This document shows, one piece after another, positions 1-13,800 of a stretch of 64,000 nucleotides of DNA. Below the pieces are notes generated by a model. It saw only the letters and a list, made by a program, of their open reading frames with translations. It was not told the DNA's origin and searched no databases. Positions within the stretch are counted from its first letter, which is position 1, and the number at the start of each line of letters is the position of its first letter. Source of the DNA: Brachypodius melanocephalos (Eukaryota > Chordata > Aves > Passeriformes > Pycnonotidae). The translations under genes were made by a program, and so were the position numbers. Location: positions 19,420,777 to 19,484,776 of the forward strand of contig VZSR01003807.1 in NCBI GenBank assembly GCA_013398615.1. Direction: 5' to 3'.

Positions 1-3000
1 CAAAATCAAAAACCAGTAAGAAATGTACTCTGGTTTATGCCATGTTGGAATTCTTATATTCACAATTGGGGTGTTGCCACAATTGTCATAAAAGTTGACT
101 AAGAAAGTGATCCACAGGGATGAAATAGTTAAACATAAGAAATGTACTTGTGGTGGTCTACAATCATCTATTTGTTGGCAGGACAAAAATTCATGCATAA
201 GTCACACAGTCCAATTAGATGTGCAAGTGCACCACATCCCAGTCACCAGCTCTGGGATTTGCACAAACATACTTGTTTTATTCCTGGTGGTTTCACATGC
301 CAAATTCAAAAGCCCTGTATTTCTTACCATGTTACTTTGTACTCTTCGAAAGGCATGGATTTTGTTCCATTGAGCTCTATGGCTTTCAGTGGAATCCAGA
401 TTATTCATATTATCACCACTGCAGAAGTCCTCAGAAAATGCACAAAATAGTTATCACTACCACACAGTATTTTATCACATGTATTTAGAAATATAATGAT
501 ATGTAAAAATAATGCTATTTGTTCTTTCTCCCAGTCTAAAAGTTATTCAGCAACAAATGTATTGCAGTAGTTCAGCATTCCCAGTGCAGGATAAACTCCA
601 GGAAAGTTAATATATAATGCAATTCTTTACAGTAGAGATTACCCAGACATTTTTGGGAAACAGGATTACAAGCTGTTGACCAGTTAGCATAAAGAGAATA
701 ATAAATTGCCACATACAGCATCTCCCATCGAAACCTAAAGATAGCCTGAGTGAAAGCGACATCAAAAATTCTCAGGGTTAATCTCAAGTGCAGGTGTGTA
801 TGTAGAAAACCAAACTAAATCCTAAATCAACTCTCACTCTCACTGGAAGTGTACAGAAAAACAGGGCTTCTGCTTTCTTCTTCTTGCATCTCTAACCTCC
901 TGATTGCCAACTCCCAGCACTACTCCATTTTCCTGTAGCAGTGGGAAATACATTACAGTATGATTAGAGGCATTCTAATGAGGCATTAATTTTTTCTAAT
1001 TGACCTCAAAGAACACCCCCATTTATTGAGGTAGGTGAACAATGAGAAGATATAGTAATTTGCCATTAAAACAATTGATATAGCTAAAAAAATAGATTTT
1101 ATATACTATTTTGTTCACTTTTAGGTAACTTTCTTTTGGTTACATCTTAAATCCATGAATCATGACGGTAGTACATACACGTCAGTTGGGACAGTACAAG
1201 GCATTGTAATGGTATTTGGATAATCCATTCTGCAGGAATGTTCATTATTCTTCCTGAGCTTTCACAAGAGTTCCCTGGCATAACACTGCTACAGCTGCTT
1301 TACAGTCTAATGTTATTACAAGGTCTGATTCAAAAATAATGTCTGCTAGAGGAATCTGGCAGGGAGCAAGAGTCCTATGAAAATCCTTGTGACGCTAAGA
1401 TGTAACTAATGGAGACTGAACTGCTGAAAAAAATGTGAGTAGTAACAGTTATTTGTTTTGAGTGTTGCAAGAATCCTGAGGGAACTTTGTTATTTGTCAG
1501 TACAAAAATCACACAAATCCAAGTTATTTTTTCTGGAAATCTTATAATTTCTATCAAAAATAAATCATTAAAAAAGTCTAATCTCAGCCTTACCCACAGT
1601 ACAGAACTGGTGCAAAAAAAACATTTTCTTCAGACCTTTTCTTATCTACATTTTTAAATTGAAGAAAACATGAAAACTGCAGAAAAACAGAAACTAGGAA
1701 TTGGCTATCAACTACAGTAGCTGGTAGAAGAGAATAAATAACATGTAGTTATCAGCAGGAGCCAACTCATGAAATAGCTTTATTGACAAACACAAGGAAC
1801 TCCCTTTCCTATTTCAAACATATGGATGGAATCAATATAAAGTTTAACAAACATAACATTTTAGTCTGTATTTTACATCTGTAAACAAGATTTGGTCTGT
1901 AGGATTGCTAGTGTGGCCTGAGTTGCTAGTGAGCAATTCAACATATGAGCTCACATATTCTAGACAAAACTCTTGGTTAGGAGAAAAATATCCAGTAATT
2001 AAGGAGTTATTATCAATTTTAAAAAGTTAGGAAAGAAAAGGAGATAATTAGGTATGCACACTGGTTCACATTTGCATGTATTTGTGTCCTACCACCATTC
2101 TTGACCTGTAAATATGAGGAGTCTGGACTTTGGGGAGAGGGGGGAAGAAAAAGAAAACAGAAAAGAAAAGAAAAATCCACCCTGCACCAAGAATTCAAGC
2201 TGCCTCTTATTCCAAAATACGATAATCTCAAAAAACTGTCAGTCCAAGTAGTTGGATAAGAAATTAGAACATGTGTGGGTGGATTCCTTCCTCCAGCCTG
2301 AATTAATTAAAAATGATTCTTTGCTGTATTATTTTAAAGCGGATTTTTGGAACAGGTTAAAGAACCACTGTTCTGACTTTAGTATTTCAAGCCTAATAAG
2401 AATGACTCATTTAAAAAACTTGGAGGAAAAATTAATAATAAGGAGGTTAAATATAAAGTGTGTCTTACCATCTTATGCTCTTATCTGTTGCTTGGAGAAA
2501 TTCACACATTCTTGTACAAGACCTACCTCATTTGCTTTGGCTGTGGTTATTTCTAGTTGAAGCATGTACACAAAAAACTCATGTCTCCTGTCAGTCTGGG
2601 CAATGCTACCTATTTCTAGCACTTTAGGCTGGCCCTTTACTATTTCTCACATTCTAAACCTTAAACAGATATTAATTCCCTCTGCTTTAACTTATCTCAG
2701 CCAGTTATTAAACTATAAGAAAGTGATATGGACAACAGCTTTGAAGTAAAAAGTTTAAAGCAATCACAATGTATATTTGAGAGCAGAATCTCCCACCATT
2801 TTGGGGCTGGTTAATCCCTACCAATCGGACAGCAGTAAATACTGCTAAAAGAGTTGCTAGAACTGATTACGGTCTTGTACACATACATTTAAAATAAATA
2901 ATAATTAAAAAGAAACAGAAATCATAGTTTCCAGATCACCAAAAATTTATCTGCGAAAACGTTGAACAGCGTGCAGATTGACTGTGAAAAGGGAGCACAC

Positions 3001-4365
3001 AGAATGTACTATAATGCAGTACACCTTCAGTGAACAAGGCTTGTTACTTGTTATAAAATGCTGAAGACGGATGAAGTACTTTAAAAAAAAACACACAGAA
3101 TTTTACGCATTCTAAGACGCCAGCCCTCCACAATGGACATATTCTCCTTCGTAACTTTGAAGCCAGAGTTCTACACATGTTGACTTACATGGACTCAATG
3201 GGTTAGGTAATGCCTAAATTCTACTTTTCTTCCTGGAGAAGATAAAGTACTTTGGGGCTCTTTCTCTTAAATAGCCACTGACTTTCAGTGATCATATCTT
3301 AAAGATTTTTGCATTTTTTTATAGTTACTGATATTAGATAACAGACTCAAAATTTATTTAGGTGAGAACAAGCTGATAAACAATAATCTAAGCCTTGTTT
3401 TCCCAAGAAAGTAGAATGCAAAATTACCAACTAAATCTCTTACAAGCTCTGTTCTCCAAATACAGCCAGCAGAATACTTTGAATGTTTAAATGCTATCAG
3501 CCATGATGAAAATGCTCTCCATTACAAGATTAGAGCTGGGTGGTGTTGGTTAGTTTTGAAATTGACTTTAGTCCAAAGAAATCCCTATGAAGAAAGAGTA
3601 AACTTGACTTTTGCTTTAACAGATTACATAAATAAAGCATTTGGGGTGTATTTTGTCTCAGGAAAGAGAGAATCTAAGTCTACACAACATTCTTCATTCT
3701 TAGGATCTGAAATACTAAACTTACGTCCTATTAGCCTTGTTTCTTGACTTTTCAGAGTATAGGGTACAATTTACACACAGGTTTGTATGTGAGAAGAAAT
3801 CTTGTAAGTCCTAGTTGCAATGACATAGCACAGAACACAGTTTTGAACTACACTCTCTGGAAGCTTGTTTAAAGAATGCACACTTACAGAGAGACTTAAA
3901 AATATTGACCTGCCTGACACCATTCACTGCCTAACAGACTGGCACCAGTCATATCCTGCTGATGTTCACTCCCCATTTCTCTTTCGAGTGAGAAATCTCA
4001 CTTTGACTTTATGGGCATCCTATATACATCACCTCTTGGAGTCAACTTACACTTCCTTCCACATATGCCAAAAGCACCTGTACTCCATGAATTATCTCCA
4101 CTGATATCAGCAGCTGACACTACAGATTAAGTTACTGTGCAAGTTACTGTGCAGTGTATGTTTCTTAGCCATGTCCCTACTTATTCACACCTTTCACAGA
4201 CATATACCTTCCGTTCTCTCTCATAACAGATACTGAGATCCTGTTATAAATGCATGAATTGAAGATCAAAAGAAATTTTACATTCCTTTCCAAATTACCA
4301 CTATTTTGGTTCTCTCCCATTACACACGAAGCAGGATGAATCAAGGTTCAAGATCCAAAGGAACA
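1..4365. other. AT-rich DNA, no firm gene
   Basis: Short open frames occur on both strands but none shows a family, good splice context or start. Part may be the 3'UTR of a minus-strand gene. A minus-strand frame at 572-787 with aromatic and hydrophobic residues was considered and judged too short and featureless. Confidence 0.5.
1779..1784 (-). terminator. Candidate poly(A) signal on the minus strand
   Basis: The minus strand reads AATAAAGC here, about 2.6 kb downstream of the candidate stop at 4366. If the minus-strand gene is real, 1.76-4.36 kb could be its 3'UTR. The hexamer is frequent by chance in this AT-rich DNA. Confidence 0.2.
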
Positions 4366-4536
4366 TTACATAGCACTTTGGTCAGTTTGCCTTAACTGCA
4401 AGTTATGTACACCTTTAAGAAACACTGTAGAAGAATGCACATGCCTTTCTGGTTCTGGTTCTGATTCTTCCATTTTCTCAGAAATCGCACTGTTTTCAGC
4501 TTGGGTAGAGATTATTTTTTTCGCAGTGTCTCTCAT
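4366..4536 (-). CDS. Weak candidate coding exon, possibly downstream part of the CpG-island gene
   Basis: On the minus strand a pyrimidine-containing stretch ending TTCAACAG precedes an open frame. It is hydrophilic, acidic and serine-rich, with ESEPEPE in the middle, and ends LRQTDQSAM and TAA at 4366-4368. The composition would suit a cytosolic tail. An AAAG/GTGTAC motif near the end could instead be a donor, making this an internal exon. It cannot join directly to the exon at 7368-7278 in frame, so an intermediate exon would be needed and I could not identify one. No family is recognised and chance is a serious alternative at this length. Confidence 0.22.
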   Translation of the reverse strand: MRDTAKKIISTQAENSAISEKMEESEPEPERHVHSSTVFLKGVHNLQLRQTDQSAM

Positions 4537-4569
4537 GGGGCTGTGTTTTAGTTTTCTGTTGAACACAGT

Positions 4570-6799
4570 GATGATAATAAAGAGATTTTTTATTATTGCT
4601 TAGCAGGCCTTGCACAAGGCTTTTTCTGCTTTTTGTACTGCTCCTGAGGAGGCCAGAGATGTATAGGAAACTGGGAGGAGACACAGCTGGGACAGATGAC
4701 TCCAAATCACTGAAGAATATCCCAGACCACATAACATCACGCTCAGTATATAAAGTGGGAGGAAGAAGGAGGAAGCATGAGATGTTTGGAATGATGGTGT
4801 TTGTCTTCCCAAGTAACTGTTACATATGATGAGGCCGCACTCTCCTGGGGATGGTTGAACACCTGCCTGCCCATGGGAAGCGGGGAATTAATTCCTTGTT
4901 TTGTTTTGCTTGCCTGCACAGCTTTTGCCTTACCTATTAAACTGCCTTTATATCAATCCATGAATTTTCTAGCTTTTACCAATCTGATTTTCTCCCCAGC
5001 CCTGCTGTTGAAGGAGTGAGTAAGGGGCTGTGTGGTATTTGGTCAATGGCTGGAGTTAAACCATGACAGAAATTCTGCATGACTATTTAGTGTTCAAACA
5101 GCAAAAGAACAGATAATACGTGTAGCTAAAAAAAAAAAATAAAATAAAACCAGCTTTAAATTAACTCCAGGTTTTTGACCACAGTAAGTCTTCTAACAAT
5201 TTTAAAAGGAAAAAACAAATTAACCACAAGAACAGAAACAAAAAAAGAGACACAGGCTGTTCCCATCTTTGAGGTGCAAAATGTTCTTGAACTGTTCTGT
5301 TCTATAAAACGACATGGGAATTCATTGTGATGTCTCAAATACTCTTTTTCAAAGCATTGCAGCTCTGTTACATAATTTTGTCCACAGACATCCAACTAGT
5401 GCTAACAATTAGTAAGCAATATTTAGCATCCAACATTATGGTTATTACTAAATAACATTTAAGTCGAAAAACAAAAGCTGTAAGTCTAAAGATATAAACC
5501 ACAGGTCCAGTAACATTCTTGTACATGTTAAAATCCCCCAGGACTTCACTGAAGTCAGACTTTCCTAACTTTTTGCATTACAAAGGAGTTCATTACCACT
5601 TTGTCTGTAGTGGGCAACACAGTAAAATCTGCATAGTGCTAGCACCTCCTAGCAGCTGCAACAGATCTTAAAAAGAAATTTAGAAGACAGTAAATGGCAT
5701 AAAAATTTGGCTGGCCAGGACTTGAACTCAACTGTTAAGTTTAGAAGGTCCCATCATCACATTAACATTTAATTAAAAGTCCTAGGACTCCTCACTGAAT
5801 TACCAAAACTCACTTATAATCAGTGATGCAGCAGATGAACACCCACTTCTAATTTAAAAGGGAAATAATTAACAAATCCCTTCACTGTTGAGGTTAAAGA
5901 AAACCATGATACTGCATAAACAAAAGGACACTCTCTAAAAGTCTCTGTGTGTATGTGTGTGAGACAGATTGAGAATACTACAAGAAATACCACATCAATA
6001 TTAGCCAAAAAAAAAATTAGGAAAAAAAAAATCAGCAAGAAGAAAATACATTATGTACTGTATTTTAAATGCTCTACTTTTAAAATCCCAGTCTTCAATG
6101 TTTACCAATAAGTCATTATCTAAAAACAGTCTGATTCTGGATGAGTTTTTATCTACACAGGCATTCAATCAACTGCCATTTATTCTCACATGGTAAAATT
6201 CATATTAAGGAGTCAGCTGTTTGAGACTTTTTCTCATGAAATGTAAGTGCATCATTTTTTTACAAAGTAAACCCTAAACTGCAAAAATTCCTAATCCATA
6301 ATGTTCACCCTGTCATGTGACATCAGGGTCAATGGAAAGACAGCTGTTAATCCAGGGGCTTGAATTAATTTTATTTTGACACACACACTGTAGCTTCTAA
6401 CTGAATTCATTTCAGCAAAGCTAAAAATGTTAAGAGCACAAATGTAAGAACCAGAAGGAATATTGTGGGCTGAAAAACGGTTTTAAGGATTTCCTATGAG
6501 AGCTGAAAAATTGACTAAAGATTATTTCTCCCATACATGTACAACATCCTTTTTGATCTTTCCATAGAACACTAACTGAAAAAGCAAACAAAAAAATACC
6601 CTTGTAGTGTCAAAACACCTAAATGCATGATAATGGTCTATCTAAGACATTTACTACCCATCCGGTATACAATTGATTCTGTTCCTATTCCAGTCGTGGT
6701 TAGTTTTTAACACCGACAAAAGCTTTGTGACGGGCTAAGTGCATCAAATTGCCACCTGAACTAAAAGCACTCCAGGCAGCCCACACGTGTTTCAACACA
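4570..6799. other. AT-rich DNA left of the CpG island, no firm gene
   Basis: If the minus-strand gene is real, this is its intron(s). At about 4642 on the minus strand a good acceptor-like tract ending CTCCTCAG precedes a short lysine-rich frame ending in tandem stops; it is unsupported. Hydrophobic minus-strand frames near 5820-6038 come partly from A/T runs. Confidence 0.4.
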
Positions 6800-7740
6800 G
6801 CCTATCAAGCTTCCCCTGTCACAGAGATGCCAGCAGACGGGCACATCCCGGCTGCGGGAGGGATGCCAGCAGATCAGCCTGTAACGCTTGTGCGACGCTC
6901 TGGGGATCGGGTCACATCCTCCAGCGGACCCTCTCCTACATAATTTCCCTCCCTGCGCGTCCAGTCACAGCGCTGCCCCTCCGCGCTGCTCCGAACCGGC
7001 TCATCAAGCGCGTGTGTGAGGGACCGGGAATTGCCACGGGAGGCGGGATGTGCCAGCGCAGCCCCCGCAGCAGCCCCTCCTCGGCCCGGCCACCGAGGTA
7101 CCAGCGGCGGTGCGGCCCGCCGAGCCCCCTCTCTGCAGGCTGGGGGTTACTTGTCACGCTCGGTCCCTGTCCCCTCGTCCCTCCCGTCACCACAAGGACT
7201 CCCGAGCTGGTGGCGAGGTCGCCTCCCCCTCCACGGTCCCGGCCGGGCGGGCTCGGGGGCTCCCCTGTCCCCTGTACCTCTTTGCGGCGGCGGCGGCGGG
7301 GACGGCGACTGGCCTCGGCTGCCGAGCGCCGCCAGCAGCAGAAGCAGCGGCAAACTTTCCCGAGCCATGGCTCCCGGGCAGCCGACTCGTCCCGCCGCGG
7401 GACGGCCAACAGAATGAGCCGCAGCCGCCGGGAGAGGAGAGGAGACCCCAGTGCCCCGCACAGGGAGCAGGAGGGCAGGACACACCCCTGCCCCCCCGCA
7501 CACACTCCCCGCCCCGCCGCGGCTCCGCGGGCCGCCGAGGAGCGAGCGGGGCCGGTGGGCAGAGAGGAGCCGAGGCCGGGGCCGGGGCGCGGCCCGGGGC
7601 AGCCCGCGAGCCCCGCGCGTCGGGAGCGCCCCTGAGGCGCCGCGCGAGGGGGGCGGCACGTGCCTGCCCGCCGGCCGCTGCCCGGAGCCGGGAAGGGTGC
7701 TGACATGGAAGTGTGCTCGCCGTTTAAGTTGGCCTTTGTC
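6800..7740. promoter_or_regulatory. CpG island, probable promoter
   Basis: The only strongly GC- and CpG-rich block in the window, with a short CGG run near 7284-7305. CpG islands in vertebrates usually mark promoters and first exons. It contains a convincing minus-strand start exon (7368-7278), so at least that direction is likely transcribed. Long open frames occur in several frames on both strands here; they follow from GC richness and are mostly not coding. The nearest recognised + strand gene starts 28 kb away, so any bidirectional use is speculative. Confidence 0.75.
7278..7368 (-). CDS. Candidate first coding exon of a secreted or membrane protein (signal peptide)
   Basis: On the minus strand an ATG in a GCCATGG context (G at -3, G at +4) inside the CpG island opens 30 codons. 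They read MARESLP, then five leucines, AALGSRGQ, then a proline-rich SPSPPPPPQR stretch. This has the layout of a signal peptide: a charged start, a leucine core and small residues near a likely cleavage site. The frame reaches GAG followed by GTACAG, a good splice donor, leaving phase 1 (91 coding bases). Later exons would lie at lower coordinates or beyond the left edge. I do not recognise the gene. Without transcripts, the exon rests on its start context, signal-peptide shape, donor and island location. Confidence 0.55.
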
Positions 7741-7899
7741 GGGCTGACCGACGGAGAGGAAAAAATACCTATGCTGTGGCGGGGGAAAAAATAGCTCTCT
7801 GAGAAGGCACGCACAGGACTGTGACGGAGTCAAGCGCATTTGTCCTGCCGTGGCTGAGAGTAGTATGTCGGAGCTAGCCAGGTGTGACAGGGAAAAAAT

Positions 7900-10800
7900 C
7901 CATATCACTGCAGAAAGGAAAAATTAACCTTGCACTAAAATAAAATGTGGATTAAAAACTATTGTAAAGTTATCCTAAAAAAAGAAAGGCTTTTTTAAAA
8001 GTCCATGAAAACCAGGTTTTGTCGTGGAACAGCAAGGCTCCCAACCTGTGTGTGAGCACACTGAGAAAGGACTTCGTGTTAGGGCTCAATTTGGGCTCAA
8101 TTCACACTATATCTGTGGCATAAAACCAAGATTGTGCTGGCAGCCCAGTTCTGACTTGAATGGTCCTCTTCACAAGTCTTAAAATTGAGCTTTTCTTGTA
8201 ATTCACATTAAGATTAAGCACTTTTATGTATTTCCCAATGTAAATACTTCAGTATCTATGTGCTCATTGCTGTAGCCAACAGTGGGGATAAGCCTGTGTT
8301 TGGTGCTATTTCAGCTCTCAAGCCACGGCATTTTCTATTGGTAAATTTGCCTGTCACTCCAAACTCGACATTTGAGGAACACAGAATTTTGCACATAATA
8401 GACTATTGCATCCAGCCACACAGCCAATTTCTTTCTCTCCCTGTCATCCCACTCCAAGCAGACTCATTCTTTCTCTTCTGATGCACTTAGCCCATCACAA
8501 AGCCTCTCTTCTGAGGTTTCTCCCCAGAATGGCCTGAGCTCTGCTGCTGGAAGTCCTGTTACTGGATGCTCATTGCTTCCAGGGCATTTGGGAAACTGCT
8601 CTGCCAGCACAGGACACAGGACAACAAGTATGCTCTCATATGGCTCAGCCATTTGTCATCTGTAAGTTAATGGAAAATACTTGAGTCCTCCTGCCAAAAA
8701 ATCATGTATGTGTGGTCTTCTACACTTCTTACTGAGAAACCCAAGTTCAAGGTTTACTGTAATGATTTTCATCTTGTCAGCTCTTTGCTTTGTTGTGAAA
8801 GTGTACATAATCAGGGAACCGGGAGGGACAGAGCGGGAGAGGTTGTTTATGACTCTATCCACAGTTTTATCATTATCAATATTTTTTTTAGTCTGTAAGG
8901 TGTTTCCCTACAACCAGTAATAGCTGCTACTTTGTTCCAGCTGCTTCTCCCTTTGCAATTCCCTTAGTGCAAAAAATTTTGACTGCAAGGAATTGTGTAT
9001 ATGTGCAAGAGGAATAATCTAGTGAATTAAATACAACGTATAAGCATTCCATCCCAATATATGTCAGTAACTTGGAGAATTTAGTGCCAGTTTCATACTT
9101 AGGGATCTGACTTCATCAACATAGGTTTGATTCTAATAACACATTTATTGGTTGAATTTGGTCAATTGTAGTGGAGCTGGTACATAAAAGCCATACTAGC
9201 ACGAGTTGCATACTCCCCCAGCTGGGAAAATTCCTTCCAGGGCTCCAAAAGCTGCAAGTGCTGCAGATGAGTTTCAGGTAATAATCCAGAAGCAGATTGC
9301 AGAAACTGGAACTGATACCTGAAGGTGGGAACTTCTGCTGCTTTGTGTTAAGGTCTCATCAGATCCGAGGTATCTGCAAAATATCTGCATGACTTGTGAT
9401 CTTCATGAATTTGAGATCAAGAGCAGATTCGCTGTAGGGGGAGTCCCTACTTCCCCAAAAATCAATATTACACCAATATTAAATGCAACAGATTGTTTAC
9501 CTGAGCTTTTTTTTTTTTTTTTTGAATCAATTTATCCTGCTGTTGAGCCTGTGTGGTCTTTAATGTGAGGATATGTTGTGAGAACTCAGCCTAGTTTCAG
9601 TTTAGCAGCACTACTGGCATACTCAGGTCCCTCATCACGTGCCAGAGCCAATATTGCCTAACTGTGCACCAGAGATACAAACTTTTAATACTTTGGGGAC
9701 ACCAAGAGGCAAGATATGCCAGGAAGACCTGCTGACTCAGTCAATGATTTTTTACATCTGAACCACAGGAAATAATTTCATACCATAAAATGCCAAGAAG
9801 CAGCAAGAGAGGGCTGCTCCAGAAAGAGAAGCAGGTTAGAAGATGAAGTGGCACCACTGAGGTAGGCAGGGCAGTGTGCTCCTGCAGTCTCTGAATGCAA
9901 AATGGGCAGATCTGGGGGTGATAACAAGGATCAAACAAAATTGCAGATCTCCAGGCAAGTTCGTAGGCAGGAGATGGATCTGAGATCAAGTCTGCAAATC
10001 AGGGTCAGGATCAGTGAAGTGCAAAGTGATGCACAGGTGTAGCTGCAATGTAAAACGGGCTGGGACTGGGGCAAGGGCTAGAACTAAGTGCAGCATCCAC
10101 TCCTTAAATGCAGGGAGAAACCAACAAAGTTTCTCCAAGCTCTTCCTCCTATATGAAGTGTGTCACCACTGCCTGACACAAGGTTACATGGCTGTGCCAG
10201 GTCAGAAGTTGCCTTGGGCACAGGCAGACATAGGAGTGAGGAGACAAGGCCGCAGAGCCTGTAGCAGAGCCTATAGCTGCACCCAGAGCCATGACAAGCT
10301 AGATAAGAAGTTTCTCAGCTAAAGCAGTGGCTAAAGGAGCATTAATGGTAGTCTGTACTGAGGATGGAACTGCTGGGCTGAGAGGAGGATGTGAGTAAAA
10401 TCACATAAGGGCTCATCTGGGAACCGATATGACTTAATATTTTCATGACTTTGCATTAAAGAGAGGGACTTTTAAATTAATTCTGCTGATAAAATAGGAT
10501 TGGGGAGGACCAAAGCATATTTTGTAAATTTTTTGCATTTATGTATACCAATATACATTGTGAGTTTGTACAATTTTTATTCTCAATGACTCAAGCATAA
10601 AAAATCAGAAGATCCTAAATCCTGTAAGATCCTGGGTCATGCCAATAAGAGCTATCAATGACAGTTTCTTATGAGAATGATCAATAAAGAATATAACCCC
10701 AAACTCCTGGGTGGAAGTCAGTGAGTCACAAGGCATTTTTGAGTCACCAGAATGATGCGGCCATGAAATAAGCAAGTAAAGCCTAGGATACATGGAGCCT

Positions 10801-13800
10801 AGCATGAGGGAAAATATTTCCAGTGAAGATATGAAAATTAATACTGTTGCATCCCACCCAGGATATCACAGGGAATTACAGTCACACATGTTCAAGAAAA
10901 ATTTGTTCCGACTTAAACAGAGCAGAGGACTCTGGGGAAGGGAGAACTTATCTGAGACACATAGATTAGAAGGGTTTGATTTGTTTAACCTAGGAAAATA
11001 AGATGTGAGACAGTTTTAAGTGTAATGGGGGTGTTAATGGGTGGAATTGTCATAAAAGGAAAAGAGCATAAGCAAGATACAGATCAGTATAGGCTGGAAA
11101 ATCAAAGATAGTTTCTAATCATAAGGTGTGGAAACAGCCTTCTATTAGGAGAGCAGAGGGGAAAAAAGAATTGATTTAAAAGTAGACCTTGGCAGATTTA
11201 TGAAAGTAATTCCATGACAAACTTGCCTGCAAAAGATGAGGGGAATGGATTTGATAACCTGTGCAACCCTGTCCCGTGTTCTTAAGTGGACTGCCATCAA
11301 AGGATAAAGAAAATAAACATTAAAAATGAGCTTTAAAGGATAAAGGGAAGATTCAGATACAGCACTTAGGATGAGTTGAAATATATGAACCACAGGAATC
11401 AAAGAATTAACCCATTTTAGGAGTAAGGTCTGTGATTTGGACCCAAGTCAGGAGGAAGGAACCAGGATGTCCTCATGCCAGAGTTGTGATCACCCAAAGC
11501 AGGTGTTAGGGAAGGGGCTGGCAAAAGACAAGTTAAAAGACAGACAGGGGATAAAGAAATGAGATATGAGACTAGGAATCAATATCAAAGTCAAGACCAG
11601 AATTAAAGATCAAAGTAGACAAAGGACACATGAAGAAAAGAGCAAATCTAACACTGATAGAAAACTATTCTTGTGAAGCCCTCTGTTGCCAGGGTCACCG
11701 AGTATTGTCAGTTTAAAAGCTGATGCAGATAGCTGCAGGTCAGAAAGCAATCCTGTAAAATTAAGGGGGAAAGAAAGGAAAAATAATCAAAAGAACAGGG
11801 GGAGGATAGGATAAGCCTGGGCCTAGGCAATAAAGAGAGGGTGACTATAATTTGTCAAGATAGGCTGAGAAGAGAGGATGACAGCAACAGCAGTTCACTG
11901 CATGCTGGGGAGGCTAGAGACAAGAGCAGAGTTGTTACAGTTTGATGAGCTACACATGGCATCAGGATGGAGCTCATTTCAGAATAGAGCTCGTTTTGTT
12001 TCAACTCCTCCATTTTGCCTTGTTCACCACCCCTGTAATTAATGAGATTAATTAGTACACCCAAGCCACTTACTGTCATTATTAATCATTAAATCTTATA
12101 AAAGCTAAATGCTCATCTCTTAGTACCTCTGTATTGGTACTTATGCATAAGAAACAGAGGGGATTCATGGTCTTGCCTGATATTGGATTCTGTGGGCCAT
12201 TTGGAAGTGCCTCTTCTTTCTGGTCTTGACTTCTAATAACTTCCTTTATGCCTATGCTGCTATTTTAAGTGGCTTTTGTTTTAATTTTGATCCTGGAAAA
12301 TAGAACAGTAATGTCAGTGACATTATGTTAGCTCATGTTTAGCTAAGAATATGAAGCAGAAAACAAATAGAATTTCTCAGCCCATAATTAATTTTTACAA
12401 CCAAAGTCTTTATGTATTCTCCATAAATAATATATTTGATGCAAAGCCTTCTGTGGCTCTATTTTCAGAGAATCAGATACCTGCCAAAAAAAATCTACTG
12501 ATTTTAATAGCTGCTCATTACAAAGAAACTAGAACTTAGTCTGAAATGACACATAATTGTTTCAGTTTCAGAATGCATTTTGAAATACTTTCTACCATTG
12601 ATTTATTTAGAAGGTCTGTTGTATGTGAGAAGCTGTCAAAATTGTTAGATCCAATTAATAAGAAAAGTTAACATCTCCTAATTTTGCCCTGAAGTATAAC
12701 TTTGCCTCTTGTAGAATGGAAATGAAAATTATTTGGCTGAATTGCCAGTGTGGGTTTTATGTTTCCCTGCCAGCTATTAATGAATTGTAAAAAATAAAAA
12801 TTAAAAAATAATAATAAAACACAAGATTAAACCAATTCTGTAGAATTAGATTGACTTGCCATCCTAAAAATGGATATTACTGCAAAACATGCAGATAGGG
12901 AGAGAAACAGATGGGCGATATCTGACAAATAAAATTTCCAGATACTGCCCCATCTGTTTCCTTCTACACAGTTCAGCTATAAGCTTTTTTGCATTATAGG
13001 GTTGCTTAGGTGATATTCCTCTTTGCAATGACGTCACACCCAGAGACTAGCAAAAGCAGGTTGATACAGTAATCTGAGAACAAGGATCAGTTCACTAGAT
13101 GATTACCATTTTATATCCTCAAATTTACAGGCCTTAAATTTCCTTCTATCATAGTGGAAAGATTTTATCTTCAAAAAAAATTTTGATAAACTGTTTGGCT
13201 TGTTTTTGAAATTGTTTTGCCGTTCCTGTTGACCTCCTGTAGATTTGAAGATCATATTACTTTATCTGATAAAATGTAAATTTTTTGCTTCTCTGCTGAA
13301 GTTTTATTATGCTTTCTTTATTTCCTGATACTTTTCTAAACAAATTTTTTGTTCCTCTCTGAGACTCTAATGCCTTAATTTATGAAAGAAAAATGTGTCA
13401 TCAATACTGCTACATTTTACAAGACCAGAAATCATCATGGCCCTAAGGAGATAACCATACAGGACTACCAAAAAGGCAACACAATCCCCTATGCTTTCCA
13501 TACTCCTCCCGTACACTGGTTGGGCCTGGAGACATCTGAAATTATGAGTATGAAGTGTTAGAATCAATGTAATCAGATGCAGGGTTATAGTTGCCCACAT
13601 GATCACATCTTACTGATCTGACCGTACCATGGTTTGATGAGGAAAAATCTTTGGTATGTCTTTAGATCAAGGCCTTTAGAACTCTGTATCATGGTGTAAT
13701 TGGAGCTGATGATGGTTGTGTCTTAAAATAGAGAAGCTTGTGACTAGCTAGGAAGGAAATTATCAGAAAAGAAAGGAAGGAAAAGGAAGGCAGGAAGAAG

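Noticed and set aside
572..787. Minus-strand frame with aromatic and hydrophobic residues, considered as an exon of the CpG-island gene
   Set aside because: No convincing acceptor or donor at its ends and no family similarity.
6787..7908. Long overlapping frames of up to about 290 codons on both strands in the CpG island
   Set aside because: They are Pro/Arg/Gly/Ala-rich in several frames at once, the signature of GC-rich DNA with few stop codons. Only the 7368-7278 start exon has independent support.
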